64,000 nucleotides of DNA. Source: Burkholderia pyrrocinia (GTDB lineage Bacteria > Pseudomonadota > Gammaproteobacteria > Burkholderiales > Burkholderiaceae). Made by a program: the position numbers and the translations under genes. How positions within the stretch are numbered: the first letter of the stretch is position 1; each line of letters starts with the position of its first letter. Location: assembly GCF_022809715.1 (NCBI RefSeq), contig NZ_CP094459.1:3410001-3474000 (forward strand), read 5' to 3'. Below the pieces are notes generated by a model that had not been told where the DNA came from, ran no database searches, and saw only the letters and a program-made list of their open reading frames with translations. Positions 1-7,879 of this stretch are shown here, one piece after another.

Positions 1-137
1 TCGCGGGCCACGTCGAGAATGGCCGGCCGAGCTATTCGGACCCGGCCGCGGTGCAGCCCGTCACGGCATAGCGCATATGCGCAAGCCGGCGATTCTCGTC
101 CCGCCAAAGAAAGCCCGCGGTACATGAGAAAATGCGA

Positions 138-165
138 CGCCCCGGCCAGCAATGTGACCGGGGCG
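138..165 (-). terminator. Hairpin terminator candidate for the 49-aa peptide operon
   Basis: An 8-bp perfect inverted repeat (CGCCCCGG / CCGGGGCG) encloses a 12-nt loop. Read on the minus strand it is followed by a short T-rich stretch (TTTTC) about 5 nt later. It lies 40 nt past the stop codon of the minus-strand peptide gene, so it most likely ends that transcript. Confidence 0.45.
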
Positions 166-204
166 CCGTTCGGCAGACGCGCCACTCGCCCGCCTGCTGT
201 TCGG

Positions 205-354
205 TCAGCGAGGGCCGCCAGTAAAGCCAGCGAAGGCTCCGCCGAGCCCGCCGCTGACCATGCCGGCAATACCGGCAGACGGCCAATGACCGAACATCGT
301 CGGTGCGCCCGCGATGAAAACCTCTGCTTTGTTAAAATGGATTTCATGCGTCAT
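205..354 (-). CDS. Small glycine-zipper peptide, function unknown (49 aa)
   Basis: I do not recognise this 49-residue protein. Its C-terminal half is a glycine-rich hydrophobic stretch (AGIAGMVSGGLGGAFAGFTGG, residues 27-47) of the kind that inserts in membranes, after a more polar start with His and Asn. The start at 354 is supported by a GGGGA ribosome site 7 nt upstream (CGGGGAAAATATA-ATG). The ATG overlaps the last 11 nt of the upstream 67-aa membrane gene, so the two are translationally coupled. The surrounding DNA is richer in A+T than the rest of the window, which suggests acquisition by transfer. A bacteriocin-like or toxic membrane peptide with its membrane partner encoded first is one possibility, but nothing in the sequence proves this. 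Confidence 0.5.
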   Translation of the reverse strand: MTHEIHFNKAEVFIAGAPTMFGHWPSAGIAGMVSGGLGGAFAGFTGGPR

Positions 355-547
355 TATATTTTCCCCGTACATTCGAAAAACTTCGATAAAAGAATTCACC
401 GAGCAACGCCGCAACCACTGCGGAAATCGCATCGATGTAGTGCAGCACAACATCAACGGTAAAGCGTTCCAACAGCCGATGAACGCCGAGGAACAACAAG
501 AAAGTCAGAAGTAGTCGCAACAGAATAATCCAGCCCTCACGCTTCAT
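344..547 (-). CDS. Small membrane protein, function unknown (67 aa)
   Basis: The 67-residue product begins MKREGW and has a strongly hydrophobic helix at residues 7-21 (ILLRLLLTFLLFLGV) and a second hydrophobic segment around residues 40-53 (ISAVVAALLGEFF), so it is probably a two-helix inner-membrane protein. The start at 547 is preferred to the upstream in-frame ATG at 574 because GGTGGAG lies 7 nt before it. It overlaps the downstream 49-aa Gly-rich peptide gene by 11 nt, forming a two-gene unit. The low-GC setting differs from the neighbouring core genes. It might be an immunity or accessory protein for the peptide; this is inference only. Confidence 0.5.
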   Translation of the reverse strand: MKREGWIILLRLLLTFLLFLGVHRLLERFTVDVVLHYIDAISAVVAALLGEFFYRSFSNVRGKYNDA

Positions 548-827
548 GCTTATGCTCCACCGGTGTGCAAACACAACCCATCGGATTTCGTTCGGTATGC
601 ATTCAAGTTTCAGAAATCCCGGGGTTGCTCGATTTCATTGCAATCGTTAATACGAAATAGATTCTTCGCGATCTATAGCAAATCGTCCAATTCGACGCAA
701 ATCATCCATAACAGTACTATCCAACGGCAAATGAGCCCGCAAGCGCTCAATTGCATCGGGCGTCGAGACTGAATGGGGAAGCGAGCCAGGAGTTGACTGC
801 AGATGGGCCGCAGGCTATCGGAGATGG
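548..827. other. AT-rich intergenic stretch upstream of the 67-aa gene
   Basis: This 280-nt stretch has clearly lower GC than the rest of the window and holds no convincing gene on either strand. It would contain the minus-strand promoter of the small two-gene unit, but I could not settle on one -35/-10 pair. Confidence 0.4.
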
Positions 828-1298
828 TTGGTCATCTGTCAGGTGATCAACGATTTGGACAAGACAAGAATCTGCACCGTTGAGCAAATGAGTGCCGTGC
901 TCGACGCTACCCGGACACTGGAACTCACGCCGCCCGCGAACGCGCAGGCGCGATGCACGTGGATCGCGTCGGTTCTGGCGCCCTTGAGTTACCGCCCCCG
1001 TCAAGCGCAGCCGATCGCGGGCTGGTGCTACTGTATTTGCGTCGCTTTCGCGGCGTCAGCCGCGCCCATGTCACGCGGCTGGTGAAGCACTCGATCAATT
1101 TCAAGACACTGATGCGCGTCAGACGGGCTTCGTCGAATGCCTTTTGTGCGACGCTACACGGCTGCCAATCGGGACGTGCTGACCAAAGTCGAGCGCGAGT
1201 ATGGTCAGTCGTCGGAGCCGGTTATGTTCGTCGTGCTGCGACGCATGTACCCGGTCCACAACGACGTCTGGAGCCTCGCAAAATCGCATACTGCCTGA
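828..1298 (+). pseudogene. Integrase/transposase N-terminal remnant, frameshifted and truncated
   Basis: Three consecutive segments in alternating frames match, from memory, the N-terminal part of a mobile-element integrase family: a segment with RTLELT and WIASVLAPLSYR (about 828-1000), one with DRGLVLLYLRRF and SRAHVTRLVK (about 1000-1105), and one with FVRRYTAANRDVLTKVEREYG (1137-1298). In intact relatives these are the typical order: a domain ending in 'WIASVL..F.Y', a helix-turn-helix 'SRAQVTRLV', then 'RRYT..D..LL..VD'. At least two frame changes are needed to read through, and the catalytic core is missing because the frame ends at 1298. It is therefore a dead remnant. It sits next to the low-GC small-gene unit, consistent with an old insertion site. 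Confidence 0.6.
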
Positions 1299-1332
1299 AT
1301 CACTGCCCTTAGAATGGTCCAGTACTCAACGA

Positions 1333-1983
1333 TCAACCCAACAGAACCACAGAGCGCTCTAGGCTCAATTCGGTTTCGGAAAGTACAATTGACGTTTCGC
1401 CTGCCTCGTCCGTCGTCTCGCGAAAGCGCAGCGGCGCCGCGCAGTGCACCAGCGTGTCGACGAAATACTTCGCGCGCGGCCACGGCCCGAAGCCGGCCGC
1501 CGTATTGATGTGCCCGGCATCGCCAAGGTTCACGAACGCGCTGCCCAGGCGCTGCGCGAGCGTGCGCGCATCGGCGAGCGGCATCCACGGATCGGTCTCG
1601 CTGCCGATCACGATCGACGGCACCGCGAGCCGGCGCGCGTCGAACGGCCCGGCAAACGTGAATTTCTTCGGGCTGGCGGGCGCGACGAACAGCACGCCCG
1701 CGACATCGCCCGCATGCGGCCACTGCGCGAGCGCATGCGCGGCCGCGAGGCAGCCGAAGCTGTGCGCGGCGAGCACGAACGGGCCGCGCTCGCGGTCGAG
1801 CAGCGCGCGCACGGATTGCGCCCAGCGCGCGAGATCCGGCGCGTCCCAGTCGTCCTGCTCGACGCGCAGCGAGCGCGGGAACTGCCGCTCGAGCCAGGTC
1901 TGCCAGTGAGCGCCTTCGCTGCCGTGCAGGCCCGGTACGGTGACGAGCCGCGGCGGCCACGCCGATTTGCTGCATGCGCGCAT
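1333..1983 (-). CDS. RBBP9/YdeN-family alpha/beta hydrolase
   Basis: The 216-aa product is a small serine hydrolase of the RBBP9/YdeN family. The expected signature pieces are present: a PGLHGSEGAHWQTW start, the nucleophile motif AHSFG in a LAAHSFGCLAAAHAL strand-helix turn, the acid in ETDPWMP, and the catalytic His in GDAGHIN followed by GFGPWP. The ATG at 1983 is preceded by GAGGG at a good distance; the much longer upstream open frame is antisense to real genes and is not used. The substrate cannot be told from sequence. It faces the integrase remnant and is divergent from ghrA. Confidence 0.85.
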   Translation of the reverse strand: MRACSKSAWPPRLVTVPGLHGSEGAHWQTWLERQFPRSLRVEQDDWDAPDLARWAQSVRALLDRERGPFVLAAHSFGCLAAAHALAQWPHAGDVAGVLFVAPASPKKFTFAGPFDARRLAVPSIVIGSETDPWMPLADARTLAQRLGSAFVNLGDAGHINTAAGFGPWPRAKYFVDTLVHCAAPLRFRETTDEAGETSIVLSETELSLERSVVLLG

Positions 1984-2277
1984 GATTGCCCTCGCTTGCT
2001 TGAAGACGAGTTTCGATTGTGGCGCGCGGCGCCCGGCGGCCGAACCAATATTTTGTGCTTTGCTTTTGCGCGCGCCGGCCCGCGCGACGGCGCAATTCGC
2101 GTCGAAACCGTAGAATGTGGGCTTCCCGTCAGCTTCACACGAAAGCGGGCCGGGCGCCGACGCGCCGGGCCCGGTCGTCAGGAGACGCCCGATGTCCGCT
2201 ACGCCCGCCGGCGCGCTGCGCCCGGCCCCTCTCGCCGTTCCCGTGACGAGCCTCGCCGGCACGCACGAAAGCATGCA

Positions 2278-3219
2278 ATGAAGATCCTGTTCTACTCCCC
2301 GCACCAGGAAGCCGCCGCATGGCGCGACGAGATCGCGCACGCGCTGCCGGAAGCCGAGCTGCGCGCATGGCAGCCGGGCGACACGGCCGCCGCCGACTAC
2401 GCACTCGTATGGCGCCCGCCGCGCGAGTTGTTCGCGCCGCGCGACGGCCTGCGCGCGATCTTCAACCTCGGCGCGGGCGTCGACGCGCTGCTCGCGCTCG
2501 ACCGCGCGCATCCGGGCACGCTGCCCGCGCACGTGCCGCTCGTGCGGCTTGAGGATTCGGGCATGGCGCAGCAGATGGTCGAATACGTGACGCACGCGGT
2601 GCTGCGCTACCTGCGCCGCTTCGACGAATACGACGCGCAGCAGCGCGAGCGCCGCTGGCACCCGCTCGAACCGCATCCGCGCGCAACGTTCACCGTCGCC
2701 GTGCTCGGCCTCGGCGTGCTCGGCGCGCAGGTTGCGCTCGCGCTCGCCGCGCTCGGCCTGCCGGTGCGCGGCTACAGCCGCAGCGCGAAGCAGCTCGACG
2801 GCATCGCGACCTTCGCCGGCGACGGCGCGTTCGACGCGTGCATCGACGGCGCGAAGGTGCTCGTCAACCTGCTGCCGAGCACGCCCGACACCGACGGCAT
2901 CCTGTCGTCGCGCACGTTCGCGCGGCTCGCGCCCGGCGCGTACGTCGTCAACGTCGCGCGCGGCGCGCATCTCGTCGAGGCCGACCTGCTCGACGCGCTC
3001 GCGAGCGGCCGGATCGCCGCGGCCACGCTCGACGTGTTCCAGCACGAACCGCTGCCGGACGACCATCCGTTCTGGCGCGCGCCGCGCATCACGATCACGC
3101 CGCACAGCTCGGCCGAAACGCTGCGCGCGGAGGCCGTCGAGCAGATCGCCGGCAAGATCCGCGCATTCGAGCGCGGCGAGCGCGTCGGCGGCATCGTCGA
3201 CTACGCGCGCAGCTACTGA
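2278..3219 (+). CDS. ghrA: Glyoxylate/hydroxypyruvate reductase A
   Basis: The 313-aa product is a D-isomer 2-hydroxyacid dehydrogenase of the GhrA type, which reduces glyoxylate and hydroxypyruvate to glycolate and glycerate with NAD(P)H. It has the Rossmann motif LGLGVLGAQVA (about residue 144), the substrate-binding NVARGAHLVE segment with the conserved Arg, the Glu in DVFQHEPLP, and the catalytic His in ITITPHSS. The start MKILFYSP matches the family's usual N-terminus; the frame stays open far upstream but that part is not protein-like. The ribosome site is weak. Only 24 nt separate it from the HMG-CoA lyase gene, so the two may be co-transcribed. Confidence 0.9.
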   Translation: MKILFYSPHQEAAAWRDEIAHALPEAELRAWQPGDTAAADYALVWRPPRELFAPRDGLRAIFNLGAGVDALLALDRAHPGTLPAHVPLVRLEDSGMAQQMVEYVTHAVLRYLRRFDEYDAQQRERRWHPLEPHPRATFTVAVLGLGVLGAQVALALAALGLPVRGYSRSAKQLDGIATFAGDGAFDACIDGAKVLVNLLPSTPDTDGILSSRTFARLAPGAYVVNVARGAHLVEADLLDALASGRIAAATLDVFQHEPLPDDHPFWRAPRITITPHSSAETLRAEAVEQIAGKIRAFERGERVGGIVDYARSY

Positions 3220-3243
3220 ATACAGACAAAACCGGAGACAACC

Positions 3244-4176
3244 ATGAGCTTCCCCACCGCCGTCAAGATCGTCGAAGTCGGCCCGCGCGACGGGCTGCAG
3301 AACGAGAAGACCTTCGTGCCGACCGACGTGAAGATCGCGCTCGTCGACCGCCTGTCGCGCGCCGGCTTCCGCAACATCGAGGCCGCGTCGTTCGTGTCGC
3401 CGAAATGGGTGCCGCAGATGGCCGACGGCGCCGACGTGATGGCCGGCATCGAGCGCCGCGCGGGCACCGTGTACTCGGTGCTCACGCCGAACCTGAAGGG
3501 CTTCGAGAACGCGCTCGCCGCACGCGCCGACGAAGTCGTGATCTTCGGCGCGGCGAGCGAGGCGTTCTCGCAGCGGAACATCAACTGCAGCATCGCCGAG
3601 AGCATCGCGCGCTTCGAGCCCGTCGCGAAGGCCGCGAAGGACGCAGGCCTGCGGCTGCGCGGCAGCGTGTCGTGCACGCTCGGCTGCCCGTACCAGGGCG
3701 AGGTGCCGGTCGCGTCGGTCGTCGACGTCGTCGAACGCTTCGCGGCGCTCGGCTGCGACGAGATCGACATCGCCGATACGATCGGCGTCGGCACGCCCAA
3801 GCGCACGCGCGAAGTGCTCTCGGCCGTCACGCGCGTGTTCCCGCGCGAACGCCTGTCGGGCCATTTCCACGACACCTACGGCCAGGCGCTCGCGAACATC
3901 TACGCGGCGTTGTTCGAAGGGATCGAGATCTTTCACGCGTCGGTCGCCGGCCTCGGCGGCTGCCCGTACGCGAAGGGCGCGACCGGCAACGTCGCGACCG
4001 AGGACGTGCTGTACCTGATGCAGGGCCTCGGCATCGACACCGGCGTCGATCTCGCGCAAGTCGTCGCCGCCGGCGACTTCATCTCGAACGCGATCGGCCG
4101 CACGAACGTGTCGCGCGCCGGTCGCGCGCTGCTCGCCAAGGCGCAGAGCGCGGCCGACGCCGCGAACTGCGTCTGA
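3244..4176 (+). CDS. mvaB: Hydroxymethylglutaryl-CoA lyase
   Basis: This 310-aa TIM-barrel lyase cleaves HMG-CoA to acetoacetate and acetyl-CoA, the last step of leucine breakdown. Family motifs are complete: VEVGPRDGLQNE with the catalytic Arg/Asp at the N-terminus, SFVSPKWVPQMAD, the metal-binding HFHDTYGQ, and the active-site Cys loop GLGGCPYAKGATGN near residue 240. Length is normal. GGAGACAACC precedes the ATG. It follows ghrA closely and is followed after 26 nt by the YbaK-like gene, so 2278-4912 looks like one plus-strand transcription unit. Confidence 0.95.
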   Translation: MSFPTAVKIVEVGPRDGLQNEKTFVPTDVKIALVDRLSRAGFRNIEAASFVSPKWVPQMADGADVMAGIERRAGTVYSVLTPNLKGFENALAARADEVVIFGAASEAFSQRNINCSIAESIARFEPVAKAAKDAGLRLRGSVSCTLGCPYQGEVPVASVVDVVERFAALGCDEIDIADTIGVGTPKRTREVLSAVTRVFPRERLSGHFHDTYGQALANIYAALFEGIEIFHASVAGLGGCPYAKGATGNVATEDVLYLMQGLGIDTGVDLAQVVAAGDFISNAIGRTNVSRAGRALLAKAQSAADAANCV

Positions 4177-4202
4177 CCCCGGCATTCCATGGATTCCTCA
4201 AC

Positions 4203-4709
4203 ATGACGACACCTGCTTCATTCGATTCCCTCCCCGATTCCGCGCGCAGAGTCGCGCTGCTGCTGCGCGAGCGCGGCCACGCGAAAGGCATCGTGATGCT
4301 CGCCGAAACCGGCAAGACGTCGGCCGAAGCCGCGGCCGGGCTCGGCTGCGAGGTCGCGCAGATCGCGAAGTCGATCCTGTTTCGCCGGCAGTCGGACGGC
4401 GCGCCCGTGCTCGTGGTCGCGAGCGGCGTCAACCGCGTCGACGAGAAAAAGGTTGCCGCGCAGGTCGGCGAGGTGGGCCGCGCGGACGCGAAGTTCGTGC
4501 GCGACAACACCGGCTATGCGATCGGCGGCGTCTGCCCGATCGGCCATCTCGTCGAACCCGTCACGCTGATCGATGCCGACCTGCTCGAGCTCGACAGCCT
4601 GTGGGCGGCCGCCGGCCATCCGCACGCGGTGTTCAACCTGTCGCCGCACGAACTCGTGTCGCTGACGGGCGCGCCGGTCGCGGACGTCGCCTTGCGGGAC
4701 AACGCATGA
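4203..4709 (+). CDS. YbaK/EbsC-family aminoacyl-tRNA editing protein
   Basis: The 168-aa product belongs to the YbaK/EbsC group of stand-alone editing domains that deacylate mischarged tRNAs (Cys-tRNAPro or related). Visible features are the conserved Lys in QIAKSILFR, the VVASGVNRVDEKK strand, and the glycine-rich loop TGYAIGGVCPIGH. The exact tRNA substrate cannot be read from sequence. The stop codon overlaps the ATG of the next gene (ATGA), indicating coupling with the DUF1289 protein. Confidence 0.85.
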   Translation: MTTPASFDSLPDSARRVALLLRERGHAKGIVMLAETGKTSAEAAAGLGCEVAQIAKSILFRRQSDGAPVLVVASGVNRVDEKKVAAQVGEVGRADAKFVRDNTGYAIGGVCPIGHLVEPVTLIDADLLELDSLWAAAGHPHAVFNLSPHELVSLTGAPVADVALRDNA

Positions 4710-4912
4710 GCGACGTGCAGGTGCCGGTCGGCACGGTCGCCTCGCCGTGCACGGACGTCTGCAGGATCGATCCGCGCACCGACTGGTGCGCGGGCTGCCT
4801 GCGCACGCGCGACGAGATCAAGGGATGGCGTGCGTCGGACGACGACGCGCGGCGCGCGCTGCTCGCACGGCTCGATGCGCGGCGGCGCATGCTCGCCGGG
4901 AGCGGCACATAA
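4706..4912 (+). CDS. DUF1289 family protein
   Basis: This 68-aa protein has the DUF1289 signature: four cysteines in SPCTDVCRID and DWCAGCLRT followed by DEI..W, arranged like a small metal-binding knuckle. Function is unknown. The start at 4706 is set by the 4-nt overlap with the preceding editing-protein gene and by the family's usual start shortly before the first Cys pair. It ends just before a hairpin. Confidence 0.85.
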   Translation: MSDVQVPVGTVASPCTDVCRIDPRTDWCAGCLRTRDEIKGWRASDDDARRALLARLDARRRMLAGSGT

Positions 4913-4944
4913 AAAAAAGCCGTTCAGCCTCACGGGCGAACGGC
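4911..4944 (-). terminator. Hairpin with T-tract reading on the minus strand
   Basis: GCCGTTC (4919-4925) pairs with GAACGGC (4938-4944) around a 12-nt loop. An A8 run lies at 4911-4918, so the T-tract serves minus-strand transcription arriving from the EamA transporter gene (ends at 5167). It sits at the end of the convergent plus-strand operon and may block both. Confidence 0.6.
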
Positions 4945-5166
4945 ATCGAGATCGGAATCCTGTGAACGTGATCAACGTCACAGCCCGCATGATACGAGCG
5001 ACGCGGCCGCATCGCATCGGGTGTTTCCCTACAACTTCTTACAGCGTCTTTCGCGCGTGCGTGCGGGCTCATTTCGAGCACAATCCGCGCGCAATCCTCG
5101 TCCCCGAAATCCGCCGCCGGCGAGCCGCGGCGGTACCCCGTCGCGGCGCCGAATCGTACGACCGTT

Positions 5167-6069
5167 TCAGTTGCCGACCGCCGTGCGACGCGCGGGCACG
5201 ATGCGCCAGCCGAGATTCACGCCGGCCGCCGCGAGCAGGATCAGCAGCGCGCCGAACACCTGCGTCCACGCGAGCGTCTGCCCGAACGCAACACGATCGA
5301 CGACGATCGCGACGACCGGATACACGAACGACAGTGCGCCTGTCATCGCGGTCGGCAGCTTCTGGATCGCGCCGTACAGCAGCACATACATCAGGCCCGT
5401 GTTCACGACGCCGAGCACGACGAGGTCGAGCCATTGCCCGGCAGTCGCGGGCAGCGTATCGAAGTGCGCGAACGGCGCGAGCAGCACGATGCCGAGGCCG
5501 GCCTGCAGCAGCGCGAGCAGATGCGGCGGCGTGCCCTTCAGGTGCTTCGTGACGATCGACGAGATCGCGTACAGGAATGCCGCGCCGAGCGACAGCGCGA
5601 CGCCTTCCAGATATTCGCCCGGCACCGCGAGCACGGCCGGCTCGACGCGCACCACGAAGACGAGCCCGGCGAACGCGAGCGCGAGCCACGCGACCGTCGA
5701 TGCGGTGATCCGTTCGCGGAACACGATCGCGCCGAGCGCGACGAGCATGAACGGCTGCGTGTTGTAGACGGCGGTCGCCATCGAGATCGACGCGCGCGAA
5801 TAGGCGGCGAACAGCAGCAGCCAGTTCGCGACGATCGCGACGCTGCCGAGCGCCGCGAGTGCGAGCATCCGCGGCGAGAACAGCGCGCGGCGCAGGAAGC
5901 CGAACGCCGCGCAGACGATCGCGAGCGTCGCGGCGCCGAACAGGCAGCGGAAGAACACGACGTTCGTCAGCGGTTGCCGCGACGACATCACGAGCCAGCC
6001 GATCGTGCCGGACATCATCATCGCGACGACCATTTCGGCGGCGCCGCGGCGAATTTCATTCGAGGCCAT
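5167..6069 (-). CDS. EamA/DMT-family transporter (putative metabolite exporter)
   Basis: The 300-aa protein has about ten hydrophobic helices in two similar halves, as expected for EamA-type drug/metabolite transporters (examples VVAMMMSGTIGWLVM, LALAALGSVAIVANWLLLF, LVVLGVVNTGLMYVLLYG). Such proteins often export amino acids or related compounds. Its start is divergent from an AsnC/Lrp regulator gene with 112 nt between the two starts, a common arrangement for regulator-exporter pairs, so amino-acid export controlled by that regulator is likely (inference). The substrate is unknown. Confidence 0.85.
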   Translation of the reverse strand: MASNEIRRGAAEMVVAMMMSGTIGWLVMSSRQPLTNVVFFRCLFGAATLAIVCAAFGFLRRALFSPRMLALAALGSVAIVANWLLLFAAYSRASISMATAVYNTQPFMLVALGAIVFRERITASTVAWLALAFAGLVFVVRVEPAVLAVPGEYLEGVALSLGAAFLYAISSIVTKHLKGTPPHLLALLQAGLGIVLLAPFAHFDTLPATAGQWLDLVVLGVVNTGLMYVLLYGAIQKLPTAMTGALSFVYPVVAIVVDRVAFGQTLAWTQVFGALLILLAAAGVNLGWRIVPARRTAVGN

Positions 6070-6181
6070 CTTGAACTCCGTCGATGAGAGTGGATGACTT
6101 CGATTCTAGAAACTTGCTTTCGCCGCAACCATGGCTAAACTGAAGTGAATCAGCCGATTTACCTTCGAAAGCAAAGCGATC

Positions 6182-6673
6182 ATGCCGAAACGCCTTTCCC
6201 CACCCGCCGTCGCGTCGCTCGACGCGACCGACCGCGCGATCCTCGCGGCGCTGGCCGACGACGCGCGCATCGCGACCAGCGAGCTCGCGCGGCAGATCGG
6301 GCTGTCGGCGCCCGCGACCGCCGACCGCGTGCGGCGGCTCGAGGCGCAAGGCGTGATCGCCGCGTTCACCGTCGAGCTCGACCCGCGCGCGCTCGGCTAC
6401 ACGCTGCAGGCAATCGTCCGCGTGAAGCCGCTGCCCGGCCAGTTGCATCTGGTCGAGGAGTTGCTGCGGCGGATTCCCGAATTCGTCGAATGCGACAAGG
6501 TGACCGGCGAAGACTGCTTCATCTGCCGGCTCTACCTGCGCACGATCGCGCACCTGGACGACATCCTGTCGAAGGTGACGGAGCGCGCGGAGACGAGCAC
6601 CGCGATCGTGAAATCGACGCCCGTGCCGCGCCGCCTGCCGCCGCTCGTCGAGGACGACAGCGCACACCGCTGA
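6182..6673 (+). CDS. Lrp/AsnC family transcriptional regulator
   Basis: The 163-aa product has the Lrp/AsnC layout: an N-terminal winged helix-turn-helix (LDATDRAILAALADDARI, then LARQIGLSAPATADRVRRLE) and a C-terminal RAM ligand-binding domain (LHLVEELLRRIPEFVECDKVTGEDCFICRL). It starts 112 nt from the divergently transcribed EamA transporter and probably controls it in response to an amino acid. The start chosen, MPKRLSPP, gives a normal family length. Confidence 0.9.
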   Translation: MPKRLSPPAVASLDATDRAILAALADDARIATSELARQIGLSAPATADRVRRLEAQGVIAAFTVELDPRALGYTLQAIVRVKPLPGQLHLVEELLRRIPEFVECDKVTGEDCFICRLYLRTIAHLDDILSKVTERAETSTAIVKSTPVPRRLPPLVEDDSAHR

Positions 6674-6703
6674 GCGGACGGCCCGCGCCGCCCGCCCGCG
6701 CCC

Positions 6704-7600
6704 TCATGCGGCCGGGTCGCGCGCCTCGAAGAACGCGAGCAGTTCGTCGATCAGCGCGACGGGCGCCTCTTCCGGAATGTAGTGCCCGCATTCGAGCGCG
6801 CGGCCGCTGACGTCGCGTGCGACGCGACGCCATTCGTCGAGCGGATCGAAGCAGCGGCCGACGATCCCTTTCTCGCCCCACAGCACGCGCAGCGGACACG
6901 CGACCTTGTTGCCGCGCTCGAGATCGGCACGATCGTGCTCGAGGTCGATCGTCGCCGATGCGCGGTAGTCCTCGCACATCGCGTGCACCGCGCCCGGCTG
7001 CGCGAGCGCGGCGCGGTACGCATCGAGCGCCTCGGGCGCGAACGGCGCGAGCCCGGCGGACCGGTTGCCCATCACGCGCTCGATATACGCATCGGTATGC
7101 CCGCCGATCAGCGTCTCGGGCAGCGGCTCCGGCTGGATCAGGAAGAACCAGTGGAAATACGCGGTCGCGAACGCGCGATCGGTTTTCTCGTACATCGCGA
7201 GCGTCGGCGCGATGTCGAGCAGCATCATCCGCTCGACGGCATCCGCGTGATCGAGCGCGAGCCGGTGCGCGACACGCGCGCCGCGATCGTGCGCGCACAC
7301 ATGGAAGTGCTCGAAGCCGAAATGCCGCATCACGGCGGCCTGGTCGGCCGCCATCGCACGTTTCGAATACGGCGCGTGCCGCGCGTCGCTCGGCGGCCGG
7401 CCCGACGCGCCGTATCCGCGCAGGTCGGTGGCGATCACCGTGAAGTGATTCGCGAGCGTCGCGGCAACGCGATGCCAGATCATGTGGGTTTGCGGATGCC
7501 CGTGCAGCAACAGGAGCGGCGGGCCCGCGCCTCCTTTGACACCGAAGATGTCGGTGTCCTGCACCGTCACGCGAAACGGTGCAAACGCCTCAAACGACAT
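6704..7600 (-). CDS. Putative haloacetate (fluoroacetate) dehalogenase
   Basis: This 298-aa alpha/beta hydrolase carries all the residues known to define fluoroacetate dehalogenases: nucleophile Asp105 and Arg106/Arg109 in AHDRGARV, Asp129 in LLDIAPT, the halide-binding pair His150-Trp151 in YFHWFF, Tyr212 in EDYRAS, and catalytic His273 in CGHYIPEE. The spacing agrees closely with the characterised enzyme FAcD (D110, R111, R114, D134, H155, W156, Y219, H280). It would hydrolyse haloacetate to glycolate. Related non-dehalogenating hydrolases can share some of these residues, so the substrate needs an assay. It is convergent with the AsnC gene and divergent from the nitronate monooxygenase. 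Confidence 0.75.
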   Translation of the reverse strand: MSFEAFAPFRVTVQDTDIFGVKGGAGPPLLLLHGHPQTHMIWHRVAATLANHFTVIATDLRGYGASGRPPSDARHAPYSKRAMAADQAAVMRHFGFEHFHVCAHDRGARVAHRLALDHADAVERMMLLDIAPTLAMYEKTDRAFATAYFHWFFLIQPEPLPETLIGGHTDAYIERVMGNRSAGLAPFAPEALDAYRAALAQPGAVHAMCEDYRASATIDLEHDRADLERGNKVACPLRVLWGEKGIVGRCFDPLDEWRRVARDVSGRALECGHYIPEEAPVALIDELLAFFEARDPAA

Positions 7601-7752
7601 GGTTTATTTCTCGTTGGTTTGTTATGGCGGCTATTTTAGGAGCGCTCGCGCATCTTCACAGCGGGGCAGCAGCCAGAATCCGTAGAAAGAGAACACTCAC
7701 TCGATTGCGGCCACACCGCGCATTTTGTTAAGCTCGCGTAGAATCGCACGAC

Positions 7753-7772
7753 CGTTCGTATTAATATGAACG
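7753..7772. promoter_or_regulatory. 20-bp palindrome, probable operator
   Basis: CGTTCGTATT / AATATGAACG is a 20-bp inverted repeat with no spacer and a single mismatched pair. It lies between the divergent dehalogenase and nitronate monooxygenase genes, 108 nt before the latter's start, in an AT-rich pocket. Its size and symmetry suit a dimeric regulator of the TetR or MarR kind. No regulator gene is adjacent. Confidence 0.5.
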
Positions 7773-7879
7773 ATCTCGTTCCGCAGCTACACTCGAATCA
7801 TCGTTCGACCGCAAAGCATGGTGTCGGCGTCAACGCGACCGCGCGGGCGCCGGCCCTCCCTGGAGACTGGAGACATCAC

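Noticed and set aside
32..286. 84-aa minus-strand frame overlapping the 49-aa peptide
   Set aside because: It is out of frame with the better-supported peptide gene, rich in Arg/Cys/Trp, and runs through the hairpin.
1333..4185. 950-aa minus-strand open frame covering ghrA and the HMG-CoA lyase gene
   Set aside because: Only its C-terminal 216 residues are protein-like (the hydrolase). The rest is Arg/Ala/Asp-rich antisense of real genes, an effect of high GC.
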